Assembly: GCA_938004315.1 (NCBI GenBank)
Contig: CALKWG010000200.1
Coordinates: 1 to 8,267 of the forward strand
Source of the DNA: an uncultured Spirochaetaceae bacterium
GTDB lineage: Bacteria; Spirochaetota; Spirochaetia; Treponematales; UBA12059
Length of the DNA: 8,267 nucleotides
Direction: 5' to 3'
Shown: positions 5,559 to 8,267 of the stretch, in pieces
Layout: each line of letters begins with the position of its first letter
Numbering within the stretch: the stretch's first letter is position 1
Made by a program: the position numbers and the translations under genes
The notes under the pieces: generated by a model
Told to the model about the DNA's origin: nothing
Database searches by the model: none
What the model saw: the letters and a program-made list of their open reading frames with translations, nothing else

Positions 5559-6955
5559 AGGCGCTCTTAGGCGAGCCGGCTAGGCTCGCCGCCGCCCTGG
5601 CCGCGGCCGCGCTCATGAGCTTAGGCATAGCCTTAGCCCAAGGCGCCTGGCTGGCGGCCGCCCTGCCGCTAGCCGCCTGGCTCCTCCTGGCCCCCGGCCC
5701 GCCCGAGCCTTCCCTCGTCGCGACGCGCTCCGTAGAGCCGAGCCTAGCCCGCGCCGGCGAGCCGGTCCTCGTGCGCATCATGATAGAGAACCGTGGGCCG
5801 ACGCTCGAGCTCCTCCGCATCCGCGACGGGCTCCCGCCGGGGGCGGCGCTCGACGAGGCGGACGGAACGGGCGAGGACTTCAGCTGGGCCGGGCCCCTGG
5901 AGGGCGGCGCGACGCTCGAGCTCCACTACGCCATACGCTGCCCACGCGGCCTCTTCCGCTACGCCGAGCTGGCCTGCGAGCTCGAGCTGCCGTTCTGGGC
6001 CAGGCGCCGCTCCTTCACCCTCCCCTGCCCCGGACGCGTCGCCGCGGAGCCCATAAGCCTCGCCCCGCCCGCCTTAGCCTTGGCCGGCGGCTCGGTCAGG
6101 CCTTTCAGCGGCATCTCAGGCGTCAAGCGCCCCGGCGAAGGCGCGGAGTTCCACGGCACCCGCGACTACAGCCCCGGCGACCGCCTACGGAGCCTGAATT
6201 GGCGCGCCGGCGCCCTGTGGGGCCAGGCGGTGGTCAATGTCTTCGAAGGCGAGCGGGCCGTGGACCTGGGCGTCATCCTGGATTGCCGGGCGGAGGCCTA
6301 CGCCTCGGCCGCGCAGTTCGAGGCGGCCTGCGCCGCCAGCCTAGCCCTGGCCGAGGGCTTCCTGGACGGCGCCAACCGCGTGGCCTACATGCGCTACGGG
6401 GCCGAGCTGTCCTGGGTGCCCTCCGGCTCCGGCCGGGAGCATCGCCGCCGCGTCAGGCGACGCGCCTCGGCTGCGGCCCTGGGCGACCACGCCGCCTTCG
6501 AGCGCTTCGACCACCTGCCCATCAGCATCTTCCCGCCGCGCTCCCTCGTGCTCTTCGTAAGCCCCGTGCTGCGCGACGACCTACGGAGCCTCCTCAGCGT
6601 GAAGGCGCTCGGCTATGAGCTGGCCGTGCTCCGCATGAACCCAGACGCCGAATTCGCGGCCTTCGCGACGCCGCGCGGCCCGGGCGCCGTAGCCGCCGGA
6701 ACGCTGGCCGCGCCGGGCGGCCTGGGAGCTCCGGGTAGCTCGGTCGCCGGAAACCCGGCCGCGCCGGACGAGCCCGGGACGCCCGGCGGCTCCGCCGCCC
6801 CGAAGTCCGCCGACTCGACGGACATGCAAGCCCTCGCCAAACGTATGGCACGCGTCGAGGGCGAGCTCATCGTCGCGCGCCTGCGGCGCTCAGGCGCCAT
6901 CGTCCTGGACTGGGACGGCCGTAAGCCGTTCCGAAACCTGAGGCCCATCCTATGA
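5555..6955 (+). CDS. DUF58 protein (vWA-like partner of MoxR)
   Basis: This 466-residue protein has two N-terminal membrane segments (about 10-28 and 30-47) and a long region with a beta-rich part (about 52-165). The DUF58 signature is GAEFHGTRDYSPGDRLRSLNW (196-216), followed by a vWA-like strand ending ILDCRAEAY (241-249). The DxSxS metal site of classic vWA domains is not kept (D-C-R-A-E), so metal-dependent adhesion is doubtful, as in many DUF58 proteins. Residues 372-418 are a Gly/Ala/Pro-rich insert containing two 17-residue repeats, placed before the last helix and strand of the domain. The start is GTG at 5555, overlapping the MoxR stop (GTGA), with AGGAGG at 5540-5545, nine bases upstream. 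Presumed role: membrane-anchored client or partner of the upstream MoxR ATPase. Confidence 0.92.
   Translation: MKALLGEPARLAAALAAAALMSLGIALAQGAWLAAALPLAAWLLLAPGPPEPSLVATRSVEPSLARAGEPVLVRIMIENRGPTLELLRIRDGLPPGAALDEADGTGEDFSWAGPLEGGATLELHYAIRCPRGLFRYAELACELELPFWARRRSFTLPCPGRVAAEPISLAPPALALAGGSVRPFSGISGVKRPGEGAEFHGTRDYSPGDRLRSLNWRAGALWGQAVVNVFEGERAVDLGVILDCRAEAYASAAQFEAACAASLALAEGFLDGANRVAYMRYGAELSWVPSGSGREHRRRVRRRASAAALGDHAAFERFDHLPISIFPPRSLVLFVSPVLRDDLRSLLSVKALGYELAVLRMNPDAEFAAFATPRGPGAVAAGTLAAPGGLGAPGSSVAGNPAAPDEPGTPGGSAAPKSADSTDMQALAKRMARVEGELIVARLRRSGAIVLDWDGRKPFRNLRPIL
6695..6796 (+). repeat. Tandem 51-bp duplication inside the DUF58 gene
   Basis: Two in-frame units of 51 bases lie back to back (6695-6745 and 6746-6796) with no gap. 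They encode AGTLAAPGGLGAPGSSV and AGNPAAPDEPGTPGGSA, which agree at 9 of 17 residues; by hand count the DNA agrees at 35 of 51 bases. The pattern is AG-x-x-AAP-x-x-x-G-x-PG-x-S-x. This suggests an old duplication that lengthened a flexible surface linker. Part of the likeness could come from shared Gly/Ala/Pro composition. Confidence 0.55.
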
Positions 6956-7212
6956 TCGCCGTCGCCCTGCTCGGCTCGGCCGCGCTTGCCATGATCCTAA
7001 GCTTCCGCTACCTTCGCCTCCGGGCCGAGCTAAGCCAAGCCGCCCGCCGCGCGTACTTGAGGCGCTCGGCGGCCTTCGTCGCCCTCGGCGCGATCGCAGC
7101 CTCGACGGCGGCCGCCCTTTCCGCCCTCGTCGCCCTCCCTGCCGCGCCGGCCTTCGCCCTAGCCCTGGTCGCCGCCGTCGTATTCATGCGCGCGCTCGGC
7201 GAACGAGGCTAA
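6952..7212 (+). CDS. Small membrane protein of unknown function, last gene of the MoxR cluster
   Basis: This 86-residue protein is not recognised. It appears to have three membrane segments (about 2-17, 39-61 and 65-80). The loop between the first two (18-38) carries seven Arg and is therefore probably cytoplasmic, putting the N terminus outside and the short Arg-containing tail inside. The ATG overlaps the stop of the DUF58 gene (ATGA), and a weak GAGG (6940-6943) lies eight bases upstream, so expression should be coupled to DUF58. In many MoxR-DUF58 clusters a BatA-like vWA membrane protein occupies this place; this protein has no vWA domain and is far too small for one. Coupling and clean membrane topology support a real gene; function is open. 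Confidence 0.72.
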   Translation: MIAVALLGSAALAMILSFRYLRLRAELSQAARRAYLRRSAAFVALGAIAASTAAALSALVALPAAPAFALALVAAVVFMRALGERG

Positions 7213-7227
7213 GTATGAGCGTAAGCA

Positions 7228-7243
7228 TGGCACGCTCCTTGCA
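7228..7243 (+). promoter_or_regulatory. Sigma-54 (RpoN) promoter of iadA
   Basis: TGGCACGCTCCTTGCA matches the sigma-54 consensus TGGCAC-R-N4-TTGCW at every specified position. The invariant GG (7229-7230) and GC (7241-7242) have the required spacing. Transcription would start near 7253-7254, leaving a leader of about 30 bases that contains the ribosome binding site AAAGGA (7269-7274) of the dipeptidase gene. Sigma-54 promoters need an activating ATPase bound upstream; such sites would fall inside the preceding small gene, and none was identified. No sigma-70 -35/-10 pair with suitable spacing is seen in 7213-7283. Confidence 0.85.
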
Positions 7244-7283
7244 TGGCTACTCCTATCATCAAGTTGAGAAAGGACGGCATGCC

Positions 7284-8267
7284 ATGCTGCTCATCAAAAA
7301 CGCCACCCTCTACGCTCCGAGCCCTTCGGGGAAGAAAGATATACTGATAGCCGGCGAGCGCATCGTCGCCATAGAAGACTCGATTAACCCCGCCGGGCTC
7401 CCCGGCTCGGTCGAGGTGATAGACGCGGCCGGCCTCGCGGCGACGCCGGGCTTCATAGACGGCCATGTGCACATCACCGGCGGCGGCGGCGAGGGCGGCT
7501 TTAAGACCCGCACGCCCGAGCTCATGCTGTCCGACGCCACCCGGGCCGGCGTCACGACGGTGGTCGGCGTCCTCGGCACCGACGGCGTCGCGCGCAGCCT
7601 AGAGGCCCTAGTCGCCAAGGTCTACGCGCTCCGCGAGGAGGGCATCTCCGCCTACTGCTACACCGGCGCCTATCGCGTTCCCCTGCCGACGATCACCGGT
7701 GATATAATCAAGGACATCATGATGATCGAGCCCGTGATAGGCGCCGGCGAAGTGGCCCTATCCGACCACCGCTCCGCCAAGCCCACGGACGCCGAGCTGG
7801 CGCGCGTCGCCGCCGAGGCCCGCCTAGGCGGCATGCTCTCGGGCAAGGCGGGCGTGGTGAACGTGCACCTCGGCGACGCGCCGGAGGGCCTTTCGCCCCT
7901 CGAGCGCGTCTGCTCGCGCGGCGACCTGCCCCGCGCCCAATTCCTGCCCACCCACTGCAACCGCAACCGCGAGCTCCTCGAGCGCGCCTATGCCTGGGCC
8001 CGCGAGGGCGGCTATATAGACTTCACCTCGAGCACGGTGCAGGCATTCCTTGACGACGGCGAGACGAGCGCCGCCGCCTGCCTGGCGCGCGCGCGGGCCG
8101 AAGGCCTAGCGCACGACCGCGTGACCGTGACGAGCGACGGCCAGGGGAGCCTGCCGCGCTTCGACGACAAGGGCGTCATGGTGGGCCTGGGCGTCGGCAG
8201 CTGCTACAGCCTCGTCGATACCCTCCGCGAGGCCGTCGGCAAGCACGGCATGCGCCTCGAGGATGCC
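7284..8267 (+). CDS. iadA: Isoaspartyl dipeptidase (peptidase M38), 3' end beyond the window
   Basis: The first 328 residues of a metal-dependent amidohydrolase that cleaves beta-aspartyl dipeptides left after breakdown of proteins with isomerised Asp or Asn. Aligned from memory to the 390-residue E. coli IadA, it keeps GFIDGHVH (56-63, ligands His61 and His63), GGGGEGG (67-72, Glu70), TGAYRVP (127-133, Tyr130), SDHRS (160-164, Arg163), His195 in VNVHLGD, His224 in PTHCNRN and the catalytic Asp285 in TSDGQGS. At the position of the carbamylated metal-bridging Lys162 of E. coli it has Glu156 (VIGAGEVALSD). About 60 C-terminal residues lie beyond 8267. AAAGGA at 7269-7274 is nine bases before the ATG; an ATG at 7279 is out of frame. 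Cytosolic role in peptide catabolism; expression probably sigma-54 dependent. Confidence 0.95.
   Translation, partial: MLLIKNATLYAPSPSGKKDILIAGERIVAIEDSINPAGLPGSVEVIDAAGLAATPGFIDGHVHITGGGGEGGFKTRTPELMLSDATRAGVTTVVGVLGTDGVARSLEALVAKVYALREEGISAYCYTGAYRVPLPTITGDIIKDIMMIEPVIGAGEVALSDHRSAKPTDAELARVAAEARLGGMLSGKAGVVNVHLGDAPEGLSPLERVCSRGDLPRAQFLPTHCNRNRELLERAYAWAREGGYIDFTSSTVQAFLDDGETSAAACLARARAEGLAHDRVTVTSDGQGSLPRFDDKGVMVGLGVGSCYSLVDTLREAVGKHGMRLEDA

Noticed and set aside
6199..6618. Plus-strand 139-residue frame inside the DUF58 gene
   Set aside because: It is an Arg/Gly/Pro-rich out-of-frame product overlapping the DUF58 core motif, with no ribosome binding site or domain.
7239..7259. Sigma-70 promoter made of TTGCAT (7239-7244) and TATCAT (7254-7259)
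   Set aside because: The spacing is only nine bases, far too short. TTGCA is instead the -12 element of the sigma-54 match.
7845..7847. Lys188 of IadA as the carbamylated metal-bridging lysine
   Set aside because: Its motif GGMLSGKAG aligns with a later E. coli lysine (GGLLGGKPG), seven residues before the His ligand. The true bridging position is about 32 residues earlier and is Glu156.
46..8267. tRNA, rRNA, CRISPR arrays, insertion sequences, toxin-antitoxin or phage genes
   Set aside because: Reading both strands gave no cloverleaf, spaced repeats, transposase motifs or related proteins; the genomic sequence is fully accounted for by the listed genes and short spacers.

Overview
The window is GC-rich bacterial DNA (about 70 % G+C by eye) from the end of an assembled contig. 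Bases 1-45 are not genomic: they match an Illumina multiplexing adapter (P7 tail, 8-base index, read-2 primer site), so biological sequence begins at 46. The genes are tightly packed, all on the + strand, with Shine-Dalgarno sites of the AGGAGG type. Despite the high G+C, the genes use ATA (Ile), CTA and TTA (Leu) quite freely, unlike typical high-GC actinobacteria. A perfect sigma-54 promoter match and the gene content (glycerate use, isoaspartyl dipeptidase, MoxR/DUF58 cluster) would suit a peptide- and organic-acid-using bacterium, for example a high-GC member of Spirochaetota or Synergistota. That placement is only a guess; no marker gene is present.

Region 1 (46-2881) is a D-glycerate (or related sugar acid) uptake and activation operon. 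A GntP-family permease (172-1503) is followed 10 bases later by a MOFRL-family glycerate 2-kinase (1514-2881). A perfect 17-bp palindrome at 55-71, upstream of the permease, looks like a repressor operator, and a GC hairpin lies in the presumed leader (109-124). The operon is followed by a 162-base spacer with GC-rich hairpins that may end transcription.

Region 2 (3008-7212) is a five-gene MoxR-type cluster: a membrane protein with a C-terminal DUF4129 domain, a single-pass membrane protein of unknown function, a MoxR AAA+ ATPase, a DUF58 protein and an 86-residue membrane protein. All four junctions overlap by four bases (ATGA, ATGA, GTGA, ATGA), so the genes are almost certainly co-transcribed and translationally coupled. 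The only convincing sigma-70-type promoter in the window lies directly before the first gene and predicts a leaderless or near-leaderless mRNA. The cluster has no transglutaminase core and no BatA/BatB vWA gene, which are common partners of such clusters. MoxR ATPases are thought to act as chaperones for vWA-type partners, and DUF58 is the obvious partner here; the biological target is unknown.

Region 3 (7213-8267) is a catabolic gene running off the window end: isoaspartyl dipeptidase (iadA), preceded by a consensus sigma-54 promoter. Its alignment to E. coli IadA, from memory, indicates glutamate where the E. coli enzyme has its carbamylated metal-bridging lysine.

No tRNA, rRNA, CRISPR array, insertion sequence or phage gene was seen. 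The best leads are the compact MoxR-DUF58-DUF4129 cluster with two unassigned membrane proteins, its leaderless-looking promoter, the palindromic operator and the sigma-54 control of iadA.
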